Shown: positions 7,079-14,262, numbered from the stretch's first letter. The stretch is DNA of 15,015 nt from CAJQQY01 sp964352225 (GCA_964352225.1 CAYGRM010000145.1:1-15015), one strand, 5' to 3'. Program-made: numbers and translations. The notes: generated by a model not told the origin, from the letters alone.

Positions 7079-7453
7079 ATGCCTACTATTAATCAGCTTG
7101 TTCGGAAAGGCAGAAAGCAAATTATCACAAAGAGTAAAACTCGTGCATTAGATGCATGTCCGCAGAAGCGTGGAGTTTGTACTCGTGTGTATACAACGAC
7201 ACCTAAAAAGCCAAATTCAGCTTTGAGGAAGGTTGCCAAGGTTCGTTTGACTAATGGCCAAGAGGTGATTTGTTATATTCCTGGAGAAGGTCACAATTTG
7301 CAAGAGCACTCAATCGTGTTGATCAGAGGAGGTCGTGTAAAGGATTTACCTGGAGTAAGATATACAATTGTTCGTGGAGCTTTGGATACAGCGGGTGTAA
7401 CTGATCGTTTGCAGAGTCGTTCTAAATATGGAACTAAACGACCTAAGAAATAA
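7079..7453 (+). CDS. rpsL: 30S ribosomal protein S12
   Basis: S12 lines the decoding site of the small subunit and takes part in tRNA selection. At 124 residues, starting MPTINQLVRKGR, it has the standard bacterial length and start. The loops TPKKPNSALRKVAKVRL (41-57) and GGRVKDLPGVRY (84-95) are intact. Lys43, Lys44, Lys88 and Pro91 are wild type, so no classic streptomycin-resistance substitution is seen. Asp89 is the residue that is methylthiolated in other bacteria. It is the first gene of the ribosomal cluster, directly after the promoter and leader hairpins. Confidence 0.99.
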   Translation: MPTINQLVRKGRKQIITKSKTRALDACPQKRGVCTRVYTTTPKKPNSALRKVAKVRLTNGQEVICYIPGEGHNLQEHSIVLIRGGRVKDLPGVRYTIVRGALDTAGVTDRLQSRSKYGTKRPKK

Positions 7454-7485
7454 GGTATTATTAAATAATAATTAAATAAGGATTT

Positions 7486-7524
7486 GATTACGAGTATCTA
7501 AGTAAGTTTAAAATAATCGTAATC
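7486..7524 (+). repeat. 8-bp inverted repeat in the rpsL-rpsG spacer
   Basis: GATTACGA (7486-7493) and TCGTAATC (7517-7524) are perfect complements with a 23-nt loop, ending 23 nt before the rpsG ATG. In E. coli, S7 represses its own message by binding the rpsL-rpsG spacer, so this is a natural place to look for a similar site; the sequence itself does not prove it. Confidence 0.45.
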
Positions 7525-7547
7525 TTCAATCAACAATTCATAATAAG

Positions 7548-8021
7548 ATGCGTAAAAGAAAGCCAAAATTAAGAGTTATTGCTCCAGATCCAAGATATAA
7601 TGATCCAATGGTGACTCAGTTCGTTAATATGTTAATGTATAGTGGTAAAAAATCCACAGCATTATCAGTATTTTATAATGCAATGGATTTGATCAAGGAT
7701 CGAACTAAGGAAAATGAGCATGGCGTCTGGAAAAAAGCTATTAATAATGCAATGCCACAAGTAGAAGTAAGAAGTAAAAGAATTGGTGGTGCAACTTTTC
7801 AAATTCCTACAGAGATTCGTGCAAAAAGAAAATTATCAATTGGAGTCAAATGGTTGATTAAATTTTCGAGAGAAAGAAGTGGAAAGGGATATGCAGAGAA
7901 ATTAGCGTCAGAGTTGATTGCAGCGAGTAAAGGTGAAGGTGCAGCAGTTAAACGAAAAGAAGATACTCACAGGATGGCAGAAGCAAATAGAGCATTTGCA
8001 CATTTCAAGAGTAGAAGATAG
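7548..8021 (+). CDS. rpsG: 30S ribosomal protein S7
   Basis: S7 is the primary assembly protein of the 30S head and contacts E-site tRNA. The 157-residue product begins MRKRKPKLRVIAPDPRYNDP and contains the family tracts GGATFQIPTEI and RAKRKLSIGVKWL, and the C-terminal KRKEDTHRMAEANRAFAHF. Length is normal. It follows rpsL by 94 nt and precedes fusA by 68 nt, in the usual str order. The stop codon is embedded in a short tandem repeat (8011-8040), described separately. Confidence 0.99.
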   Translation: MRKRKPKLRVIAPDPRYNDPMVTQFVNMLMYSGKKSTALSVFYNAMDLIKDRTKENEHGVWKKAINNAMPQVEVRSKRIGGATFQIPTEIRAKRKLSIGVKWLIKFSRERSGKGYAEKLASELIAASKGEGAAVKRKEDTHRMAEANRAFAHFKSRR

Positions 8022-8040
8022 TAGAAGATAGTAGATGACA
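8011..8040 (+). repeat. 10-bp tandem repeat across the rpsG stop codon
   Basis: GTAGAAGATA occurs at 8011-8020 and 8021-8030, and a third copy, GTAGATGACA, with two changes at 8031-8040. The TAG stop of rpsG (8019-8021) spans the junction of copies one and two. It looks like a replication-slippage duplication. Copies after the stop are non-coding and each again contains TAG. Confidence 0.75.
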
Positions 8041-8089
8041 TAACCTGTTCTCAAATCAACAAATTAATTAATCACATTATCTTATTATC

Positions 8090-10225
8090 ATGGCAAGAGA
8101 TTTAAAATTAACCAGAAATATCGGAATCGCGGCTCACATTGATGCTGGTAAAACTACCACTACGGAGCGTATTCTTTATTACACCGGTTTAAGTCATAAA
8201 ATCGGAGAGGTGCACGATGGTGCAGCTACAATGGATTGGATGGAGCAAGAGCAGGAGCGTGGAATTACAATTACTTCAGCAGCCACTAAAACTAATTGGG
8301 ACTGGGAAGGTAAAAACTATACAGTAAATATAATTGATACTCCAGGGCACGTTGATTTTACCGTTGAGGTTGAGCGATCATTACGTGTTTTAGATGGAAC
8401 TGTAGCTTTATTTTGTGCTGTATCAGGTGTAGAGCCTCAATCAGAAACTGTTTGGAGACAAGCTAATAGATATAAAGTACCTCGTATCGGTTTTGTAAAT
8501 AAAATGGATAGAACAGGTGCTGATTTTTTGAATGTTGTAAAAGATGTTCGTGAGAAATTAGGTGCGAATGCAATTCCTTTGCAATTGCCGATCGGAGCTG
8601 AAGAAACTTTTAGAGGAGTAGTTGATTTGTTGACTAACAAAGCAATTATCTGGAATGAAGATGACATGGGGATGACTTATGAAGAAATTCCAATTCCTGA
8701 AAATATGGTAGATCAAGTTATTGAATACCGAGAAAAATTGGTAGAAGCAGTAGCTGAATACGATGATGCACTTCTTGGAAAATTTTTCGAAGATCCTGAT
8801 TCAATTACTCTAGATGAATTAAGAGTTGCAATTAGAAAAGCAACAATTGATATGAGTATCACTCCTATGATGTGTGGTTCTGCCTTTAAAAATAAAGGTG
8901 TTCAGGCGATGCTTGATGCAGTCTGTACATTTTTACCTTCACCTATGGATGTTGAAGCTGTAGAAGGTATTAATCCTGACACGGATGAAGTTGCTTACAG
9001 GAAACCTAATGTAAATGAACCATTTGCAGCATTAGCCTTTAAAATTGCAACAGACCCTTTCGTAGGTCGATTAGCATTCTTTAGAGTTTATTCTGGAGCG
9101 TTAGATGCAGGTTCTTATATCTTGAATACTCGGACAGGTAAAAAAGAACGAATTTCTAGAATTTACCAAATGCATTCTAATAAGCAAAATCCAATTGATA
9201 GAGTAGAAGCTGGAGATATTGCAGCAGGTGTAGGATTTAAAGATTTAAGGACTGGAGATACTATTTGTGATGAAAAACATCCAATTGTATTAGAAAGTAT
9301 GACTTTCCCCGATCCAGTAATTGGAGTTGCAGTTGAACCTAAGACGCAAAAAGACTTGGATAAATTAGGAATGGCTTTAGCAAAACTAGCTGAGGAAGAT
9401 CCAACATTTAAGGTAAGATATGATGAGGAAACTAACCAAACTGTAATTAGCGGAATGGGAGAGCTACACTTAGAAATTATCGTTGATCGTCTAAGACGAG
9501 AATTCGGTGTAGAGTGTAATCAAGGTGCACCTCAAGTAAATTATAGAGAAGCGCTTCAAGGTTCAACAACTCATCGAGAGCGTTTGAAAAAACAATCAGG
9601 TGGATCAGGTTTATTTGCCGATATGGAATTTGAATTAGGCCCAGCAGATGAGGAGTTTTTAGAAAGTGAAGAGTTTAAATCAGGAAAAGTTAAACTTCAA
9701 TTCGAATGGGGTATAGTAGGTGGATCAATTGATAAGAACTACCAAAAACCAATTCGAGATGGTTTTACATCTATGATGGATAATGGTATCCTTGCAGGAT
9801 ATAGTATGAATGCAATGAAAGTGAGAGTATATGATGGTTCTATGCACGCGGTGGATTCTAAGCCAATTGCTTTTGAATTATGTGCTAAAGAAGGTTTCAA
9901 ATCTGCTGCAAAAAAATGTAACCCAACGCTTTTGGAGCCAATTATGAAATTAGAAGTGACTACTCCTGAAGATTATGTAGGTTCTGTAATTGGAGATTTG
10001 AATAGACGAAGAGGTTTGCCGAAAGGCCAAGAGCCAAGAGCAGGTGGAGCCGTAGCAATTCAAGCAGATGTTCCTTTATCTGAAATGTTCGGGTATGTAA
10101 CATCTTTAAGAACAATTACTTCTGGTCGAGCAAGTTCTACAATGGAATTTTCACATTATGCTTCTCCTCCGAAAAGTATTTCAGACGATGTAATCGCTAA
10201 GTCAAAAGGCGAAATTAACGTATAA
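8090..10225 (+). CDS. fusA: Elongation factor G
   Basis: EF-G is the GTPase that drives translocation and, with RRF, ribosome recycling. The 711-residue protein has all G motifs: AHIDAGKTT (15-23), RGITI (58-62), DTPGH (83-87) and NKMD (137-140). Domains II-V follow at normal length. The domain IV loop GGSIDKNYQKPIRDGF and the domain V end (GRASSTMEFSHYASPP) are present. This is the canonical translocase rather than the spdA/fusA2-like paralogue, as the operon position also indicates. Start ATG 8090 is followed by MARDLKLTRNIGIAAH, as in other bacteria. It closes the str half of the cluster; no tuf gene follows. Confidence 0.99.
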   Translation: MARDLKLTRNIGIAAHIDAGKTTTTERILYYTGLSHKIGEVHDGAATMDWMEQEQERGITITSAATKTNWDWEGKNYTVNIIDTPGHVDFTVEVERSLRVLDGTVALFCAVSGVEPQSETVWRQANRYKVPRIGFVNKMDRTGADFLNVVKDVREKLGANAIPLQLPIGAEETFRGVVDLLTNKAIIWNEDDMGMTYEEIPIPENMVDQVIEYREKLVEAVAEYDDALLGKFFEDPDSITLDELRVAIRKATIDMSITPMMCGSAFKNKGVQAMLDAVCTFLPSPMDVEAVEGINPDTDEVAYRKPNVNEPFAALAFKIATDPFVGRLAFFRVYSGALDAGSYILNTRTGKKERISRIYQMHSNKQNPIDRVEAGDIAAGVGFKDLRTGDTICDEKHPIVLESMTFPDPVIGVAVEPKTQKDLDKLGMALAKLAEEDPTFKVRYDEETNQTVISGMGELHLEIIVDRLRREFGVECNQGAPQVNYREALQGSTTHRERLKKQSGGSGLFADMEFELGPADEEFLESEEFKSGKVKLQFEWGIVGGSIDKNYQKPIRDGFTSMMDNGILAGYSMNAMKVRVYDGSMHAVDSKPIAFELCAKEGFKSAAKKCNPTLLEPIMKLEVTTPEDYVGSVIGDLNRRRGLPKGQEPRAGGAVAIQADVPLSEMFGYVTSLRTITSGRASSTMEFSHYASPPKSISDDVIAKSKGEINV

Positions 10226-10232
10226 AAATGAG

Positions 10233-10260
10233 CCGAGCCACGGTTTAATTCGTGGCTCGG
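10233..10260 (+). terminator. GC-rich perfect hairpin between fusA and rpsJ, partial terminator or processing site
   Basis: CCGAGCCACG (10233-10242) and CGTGGCTCGG (10251-10260) form a perfect 10-bp stem with an 8-nt loop, 7 nt after the fusA stop. Eight of ten pairs are G-C, exceptional in this AT-rich sequence. No U-run follows (ATTATTGT), so it is unlikely to be a full intrinsic terminator. It probably protects the fusA 3' end, marks a processing point, or weakens read-through into rpsJ. Confidence 0.7.
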
Positions 10261-10306
10261 ATTATTGTAAGATAAATAATTAACAATTTAACCATACCAA
10301 CAGGTT

Positions 10307-10615
10307 ATGAATCAGAAAATCAGAATCAAACTTCGTTCTTACGATCACAATTTAGTGGATAAATCAACGGAGAAAATTGTAAAGACCGTCAAAAATTCTG
10401 GCGCTGTCGTTACTGGTCCGATTCCGCTGCCTACTGAAAAGAAGATTTTCACCGTGCTACGATCTCCGCACGTGAATAAAAAATCTCGCGAACAATTTCA
10501 GTTGCGGACTCATAAAAGACTAATCGAAATCTATACTCCTACTCAAAAAACTGTAGATGCGCTTTCTAAGTTAGAATTGCCATCAGGTGTAGATATTCAA
10601 GTAAAATTGACCTAA
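10307..10615 (+). CDS. rpsJ: 30S ribosomal protein S10
   Basis: S10 is part of the 30S head and also the NusE partner of NusB in antitermination. The 102-residue protein, MNQKIRIKLRSYDHNLVDKS, has normal length and contains GPIPLPTEKKIFTVLRSPHV and the SREQFQLRTHKRLIEI tract. The middle of the gene uses codons unlike fusA: CCG three times, plus CGC, CGG, CTG, CTA, ACC and GTC. It is the first gene of the S10 half and is separated from rplC by an unusually long structured spacer. Confidence 0.98.
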   Translation: MNQKIRIKLRSYDHNLVDKSTEKIVKTVKNSGAVVTGPIPLPTEKKIFTVLRSPHVNKKSREQFQLRTHKRLIEIYTPTQKTVDALSKLELPSGVDIQVKLT

Positions 10616-10662
10616 TATTTAAGTCGATAAGTCTTTTGTAATTTTTTTTGTAAAAAAAGAAT

Positions 10663-10767
10663 TCCTGAATAGCTCAGGAGATACAGTCCATAACTGGAAG
10701 TGAGAAATCGCGAATTTCCCACCTTCCCGTTCCGCCCTGCGCGCTGATATTTCTATCCCATTCAGGA
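10663..10767 (+). ncRNA. Candidate structured ribosomal-protein leader before rplC
   Basis: The 168-nt rpsJ-rplC spacer can close with an 8-bp helix, TCCTGAAT (10663-10670) with ATTCAGGA (10760-10767). Inside is a long hairpin: 10696-10708 pairs with 10714-10727 around loop CGCGA, with one bulge and one mismatch. A 4-bp hairpin (10684-10687 with 10693-10696) abuts it. The closing strand has a second partner, TCAGGA at 10674-10679, which would form a local 6-bp hairpin and exclude the long-range helix. The 3' helix ends 16 nt before the rplC ATG. Local GC content is far above the surroundings. L4 or L3 binding is inferred from the position. A 15-codon GTG ORF (10700-10747) overlaps it. Confidence 0.55.
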
Positions 10768-10783
10768 TGTCAAATAAATCAAT

Positions 10784-11455
10784 ATGAACGGTTTAATAGG
10801 TAAAAAACTCGGAATGACCAGCATATTTAACGAAGCTGGAAAAAACATTGCTTGTACTGTCATCGAAGCTGGACCTTGTGTAATCACACAAGTAAAGACT
10901 GAAGAATCAGATGGTTACGAAGCTTTACAACTTGGTTTCTCTGAAGCAAAAGAAAAGAACACGCCTAATCCAATGATGGGACACTTCAATAATGCTGGAA
11001 CGACTCCAAAACGAAAAGTTGTTGAATTTCGAAATTTTAATTTGGACAGTTTGATTCCTCCAACTGACGAAAACGGAGAGGCTCTTGAGATTACTGAAAA
11101 AAGCTTAGGAAGTGTTTTAGGTGTAACTGATGTATTTTCAGAAGGAGATATTGTAAATGTAGTCGGAACTTCAAAGGGTAAAGGTTTTCAAGGGGTTGTA
11201 AAACGTCACGGTTTCCGTGGAGTAAACGACGCAACTCACGGGCAGCATAATCGACAAAGAGCTCCTGGATCTATTGGAGCTGCTTCTTATCCTGCTAAAG
11301 TATTCAAAGGAATGAGAATGGCAGGTAGAACTGGTGGAGACAGAATCAAAACTAAAAACTTAGAGATTCTTAAAGTTTTCCCAGAGCGAAATTTAATCCT
11401 AGTTAAAGGTGCAGTTCCTGGTCATAAAGGAGCTTATGTAGTTATTGAAAAATAA
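10784..11455 (+). CDS. rplC: 50S ribosomal protein L3
   Basis: L3 is an early assembly protein of the 50S subunit whose long loop reaches toward the peptidyl transferase centre. The 223-residue protein begins MNGLIGKKLGMTSIF and contains VVGTSKGKGFQGVVKRHGF (127-145), GGDRIKTKNLEI (184-195) and VPGHKGAYVVI (211-221), all standard. In the loop PGSIGAASYPAKVFKG, Ala166 stands where E. coli L3 has the Gln methylated by PrmB (GSIGQ), so that modification cannot occur here. The gene follows the candidate structured leader and is followed by rplD after 60 nt. A short palindrome TTTTTCGAAAAA lies just past its stop (11457-11468). Confidence 0.99.
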   Translation: MNGLIGKKLGMTSIFNEAGKNIACTVIEAGPCVITQVKTEESDGYEALQLGFSEAKEKNTPNPMMGHFNNAGTTPKRKVVEFRNFNLDSLIPPTDENGEALEITEKSLGSVLGVTDVFSEGDIVNVVGTSKGKGFQGVVKRHGFRGVNDATHGQHNRQRAPGSIGAASYPAKVFKGMRMAGRTGGDRIKTKNLEILKVFPERNLILVKGAVPGHKGAYVVIEK

Positions 11456-11515
11456 CTTTTTCGAAAAACTTTATTGCGAAGTATCAAACTTGTAAAAAGA
11501 TAAAAACATCACATC

Positions 11516-12145
11516 ATGAAATTAGATGTAAAAAGTATAGATGGTAAAGATTGCGGTAGATCAGTAGATTTACCAGATGATATCTTTGGTATCGAGCCAA
11601 ACGAACATGCAGTTTATCTTGCTGTTAAACAATATTTGGCTAATCAACGTCAAGGAACTCACTCTGCAAAAGAAAGAAATGCAGTTGCAGGTTCTACTAG
11701 AAAAATCAAACGTCAAAAAGGAACTGGTACAGCTCGTGCTGGAGATATTAAATCTCCTATTTTTAGAGGTGGAGGTCGAATTTTCGGCCCTAGACCAAGA
11801 ACTTATGGGATTAAGTTGAATAAGAAAGTAGCTCGTTTAGCTCGTAAGTCAGCATTGACTTCAAAAGCCCAAGCAGGATCTATCATTGTTATCGAAGATA
11901 TCAAATGGGATGCTCCAAAAACGAAAAACTTTACTGGAGTTATAAATAGTTTGGATTTAGCAGGTAAAAAATCAGTTTTTGTAATTGCTGATGACAACCA
12001 AAATATTTACTTATCTAGTAGAAATATTCAAAAAACTAAAGTTATGCGTGCACAAGATTTGAGCACATATGATGTGATGAATTCAGGTACTTTAGTTATT
12101 TCTGAAGGAGCTATTGAAAAGATTAAAGCAACTTTTGCAAATTAA
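11516..12145 (+). CDS. rplD: 50S ribosomal protein L4
   Basis: L4 is an early 23S-binding protein with a loop in the exit tunnel; in E. coli it also represses the S10 operon at the leader. The 209-residue protein contains the tunnel-loop tract RKIKRQKGTGTARAGDIKSPIFRGGGRIFGPRPR in its first half (about 62-95), followed by NKKVARLARKSAL. The C-terminal Rossmann-like half ends MNSGTLVISEGAIEKI. Length is normal. It is flanked by rplC and rplW; a 10-bp hairpin lies in the spacer to rplW. If autoregulation exists here, the element before rplC is the natural target. Confidence 0.99.
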   Translation: MKLDVKSIDGKDCGRSVDLPDDIFGIEPNEHAVYLAVKQYLANQRQGTHSAKERNAVAGSTRKIKRQKGTGTARAGDIKSPIFRGGGRIFGPRPRTYGIKLNKKVARLARKSALTSKAQAGSIIVIEDIKWDAPKTKNFTGVINSLDLAGKKSVFVIADDNQNIYLSSRNIQKTKVMRAQDLSTYDVMNSGTLVISEGAIEKIKATFAN

Positions 12146-12157
12146 TAGTTGATGATT

Positions 12158-12180
12158 AAACTGTTTTAGAAAAACAGTTT
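12158..12180 (+). repeat. 10-bp hairpin in the rplD-rplW spacer
   Basis: AAACTGTTTT (12158-12167) and AAAACAGTTT (12171-12180) pair perfectly around the 3-nt loop AGA, 12 nt after the rplD stop and 27 nt before rplW. Only two G-C pairs and no extended U-run follow, so full termination is unlikely. Confidence 0.6.
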
Positions 12181-12207
12181 TCACACAACGAATAACAATA
12201 TTCGAAA

Positions 12208-12504
12208 ATGGCAAAGAACATTATAATCAAACCAATTATTACAGAAAAAGCAGAAGCTTTATCTGAAAGTATGGGTCAGTACAGCTTTATTGTTGACAAA
12301 AGATCAAATAAAGTTGAAATCAGAAAGGCTGTTGAGAAACAATTCAACGTATCAGTTGATTCTGTCAACACGATTAATATGCCTAAGAAATCTAAATCTA
12401 GAAATACACGTTCAGGGGTTGTTAAAGGAGCCGTATCTGGTTACAAAAAGGCAATCATTACCCTTTCAAAAGGAGAGAACATTGATTTCTTTGGAGATAT
12501 CTAA
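12208..12504 (+). CDS. rplW: 50S ribosomal protein L23
   Basis: L23 sits at the tunnel exit and is the docking site for trigger factor and SRP. The 98-residue product begins MAKNIIIKPIITEKAEAL and shows the family tracts YSFIVDKRSNKVEIRKAVEKQFNV and the later KKAIITLSKGENIDFFGDI. The central basic loop (MPKKSKSRNTRSGVVKGAVSG) is the rRNA-binding extension. Length is normal for bacteria. It follows rplD by 62 nt and precedes rplB by 47 nt, as in the universal S10 order. Confidence 0.98.
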   Translation: MAKNIIIKPIITEKAEALSESMGQYSFIVDKRSNKVEIRKAVEKQFNVSVDSVNTINMPKKSKSRNTRSGVVKGAVSGYKKAIITLSKGENIDFFGDI

Positions 12505-12507
12505 TTA

Positions 12508-12529
12508 GTTATTTGTTTAATCAAATAAC
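12508..12529 (+). repeat. 8-bp hairpin in the rplW-rplB spacer
   Basis: GTTATTTG (12508-12515) and CAAATAAC (12522-12529) pair perfectly around a 6-nt loop, immediately after the rplW stop. No U-run follows. Its sequence is unrelated to the other spacer hairpins, so it is not a dispersed repeat family. Confidence 0.55.
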
Positions 12530-12551
12530 CCAAAATAAAACTTTTTAGAAG

Positions 12552-13379
12552 ATGCCAGTTAAAAAATATAATCCAATTACTCCAGGTCTACGTCACCGTG
12601 TAGGTAATGATTACTCAATCTTAACGACAGATAAACCTGAGAAAAGCTTGATCACCCCTTTGAAAAAAACAGGTGGACGAAATAGTTCAGGTAAAATGAC
12701 AATGCGGAATAGAGGTGGGGGACACAAACGTCGCTACCGTGTCATCGATTTCAAAAGAAATAAAGATGATATGTCTGCAACTGTTAAAACTATCGAGTAT
12801 GATCCAAACAGAACGGCTTTCATAGCTTTGGTAGAATACCAAGATGGAGAAAAAAGATACATCATTGCTCCTAATGGTTTACAAGTAGGTGCTGAAATCA
12901 ATTCTGGTCAAGGTGCTACTCCTGATGTTGGAAATACACTTTTGTTAAGTGAAATACCTTTAGGTTCTACTATTCACGCAATTGAGATGCAACCTGGAAA
13001 AGGTGCTGCTATTGCAAGAAGTGCTGGAACTTATGCTACCCTTTCAAGTAGAGAAGGAAAGTATGCTGTTATCAAATTGCCATCAGGTGAGGTTCGAAGA
13101 ATCTTATTGACTTGTAGAGCAACTATGGGAGTTACTTCTAATCCTGATCACGGCCTTCAAGTTCTAGGTAAAGCTGGACGTAAGAGGTGGTTAGGAAGAA
13201 GACCACGAGTTAGAGGGGTTGCGATGAATCCAGTTGATCACCCGATGGGTGGTGGTGAAGGTAAATCTTCTGGAGGACATCCACGATCTAGAACTGGTAT
13301 AATGGCTAAAGGGCAGAAAACTAGAAATAGAAAGAAACACTCTGAGAAATTAATTATCTCTAAGAGAAAAAGTAAATAA
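12552..13379 (+). CDS. rplB: 50S ribosomal protein L2
   Basis: L2 is needed for subunit association and for building the peptidyl transferase centre. The 275-residue protein has the N-terminal tract RNSSGKMTMRNRGGGHKRRYR and the C-terminal AMNPVDHPMGGGEG, with the essential His at 230 (E. coli H229 in mature numbering). The next His of the common DHPHGGGEG motif is Met232 here, which I recall as usual in Bacteroidota. The C-terminal lysine/arginine tail is present. Length is normal and the start ATG is followed by the expected PVKKYNPITPG. It is followed by rpsS after 72 nt. Confidence 0.99.
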   Translation: MPVKKYNPITPGLRHRVGNDYSILTTDKPEKSLITPLKKTGGRNSSGKMTMRNRGGGHKRRYRVIDFKRNKDDMSATVKTIEYDPNRTAFIALVEYQDGEKRYIIAPNGLQVGAEINSGQGATPDVGNTLLLSEIPLGSTIHAIEMQPGKGAAIARSAGTYATLSSREGKYAVIKLPSGEVRRILLTCRATMGVTSNPDHGLQVLGKAGRKRWLGRRPRVRGVAMNPVDHPMGGGEGKSSGGHPRSRTGIMAKGQKTRNRKKHSEKLIISKRKSK

Positions 13380-13392
13380 TAATTTAATATTG

Positions 13393-13433
13393 TTAATTGA
13401 TAAAGTTCTGATAATCAGTTTTTTTACAATTAA
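13393..13433 (+). repeat. Nested inverted repeats in the rplB-rpsS spacer
   Basis: TTAATTG (13393-13399) pairs with CAATTAA (13427-13433). Inside lies a small hairpin, CTGA (13408-13411) with TCAG (13415-13418), followed by seven T's (13419-13425). The inner part resembles a weak intrinsic terminator but has a stem of only 4 bp, so read-through into rpsS should dominate. Confidence 0.4.
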
Positions 13434-13451
13434 AATTAACCATAATTCAAA

Positions 13452-13721
13452 ATGGCTAGATCACTTAGAAAAGGACCATATGTTTTTCACAAACTCTTGG
13501 TCAAATTAGCGAAAGCAAAGGAAACCAAAAAGAAGACTGTTATCAAAACATGGTCGCGATCTTCTATGATTATTCCTACTATGGTAGGTGAAACCATCGC
13601 TGTTCATAACGGAAAAACTTTTGTTCCTGTTTTTGTAACAGAAAATATGGTAGGTCATAAATTAGGTGAATTTTCTCCAACGCGTAACTTCCGTGGTCAC
13701 GCAGGGAATAAGAAAAAATAA
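13452..13721 (+). CDS. rpsS: 30S ribosomal protein S19
   Basis: S19 binds S13 in the 30S head and contacts A-site tRNA and the 50S bridge. The 89-residue product begins MARSLRKGPYVFHKLLVK and contains KTWSRSSMIIPTMVGETIAVHNGKTFVPVFV and MVGHKLGEFSPTRNFRGHAG, all standard. Length is normal. It is preceded by rplB and followed by rplV after 79 nt of repeat-containing spacer. Confidence 0.99.
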   Translation: MARSLRKGPYVFHKLLVKLAKAKETKKKTVIKTWSRSSMIIPTMVGETIAVHNGKTFVPVFVTENMVGHKLGEFSPTRNFRGHAGNKKK

Positions 13722-13751
13722 GCATTTTTAATTCTGAATGTGAATTCTGGG

Positions 13752-13790
13752 TTTTGAAATAATCAAAATTCAAAATTCAAAATTCAAAAT
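13752..13790 (+). repeat. Four TCAAAAT tandem repeats with hairpin potential, rpsS-rplV spacer
   Basis: TCAAAAT is repeated exactly four times (13763-13769, 13770-13776, 13777-13783 and 13784-13790). A TTTTGA at 13752-13757 can pair with the first copy around loop AATAA, and in principle with any later copy. The array ends 10 nt before the rplV ATG, so it forms the translation-initiation leader, and copy number could vary by slippage. Confidence 0.75.
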
Positions 13791-13800
13791 CATTATAATA

Positions 13801-14202
13801 ATGGAAGCAGTAGCTAAACTTAAAAATTGTCCAATGTCTCCTCGCAAAATGCGATTAGTTGTGGATAACATTCGTGGTAAAAATGTGGAAGAGGCTTTAA
13901 ATATTTTAAAGTTCACTAGAAAAGAAGCTGCAACTTGGTTGGAAAAGGTAGTCGTATCGGCTATTTCTAACTGGGAGAATAAACAAGATGGTGCTGCAGA
14001 TGCAGATGATCATAATTTGTTTATCAAAACAGCCTTTGTTGATGGTGGCACAATGTTAAAGCGATTCCGACCAGCTCCTCATGGACGAGCTCATAGAATT
14101 CGTAAGAGAACAAACCACGTTACAATTATTGTTGAGAACCGTATCCCTACAGCTAAAGATCAAGAAGCTGCAACAACTACGGCTAACGACGAAGAAGAAT
14201 AA
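13801..14202 (+). CDS. rplV: 50S ribosomal protein L22
   Basis: L22 binds all 23S domains, and its beta-hairpin lines the exit tunnel near the macrolide site. The 133-residue protein has the expected start MEAVAKLKNCPMSPRKMRLVV and the tunnel-loop tract GGTMLKRFRPAPHGRAHRIRKRTNHVTIIV (about 80-111). It ends in an acidic, Thr/Ala-rich tail (AKDQEAATTTANDEEE) beyond the fold, making it longer than E. coli L22 (110 residues). The middle segment NWENKQDGAADADDHNL carries a short acidic insert. The conserved fold is intact. It precedes rpsC by 60 nt. Confidence 0.98.
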   Translation: MEAVAKLKNCPMSPRKMRLVVDNIRGKNVEEALNILKFTRKEAATWLEKVVVSAISNWENKQDGAADADDHNLFIKTAFVDGGTMLKRFRPAPHGRAHRIRKRTNHVTIIVENRIPTAKDQEAATTTANDEEE

Positions 14203-14262
14203 AATTTTTAAACGATGACTGATGAGTGAAATTCATTCCTCCTTCATCACTAATTTCTAAAT

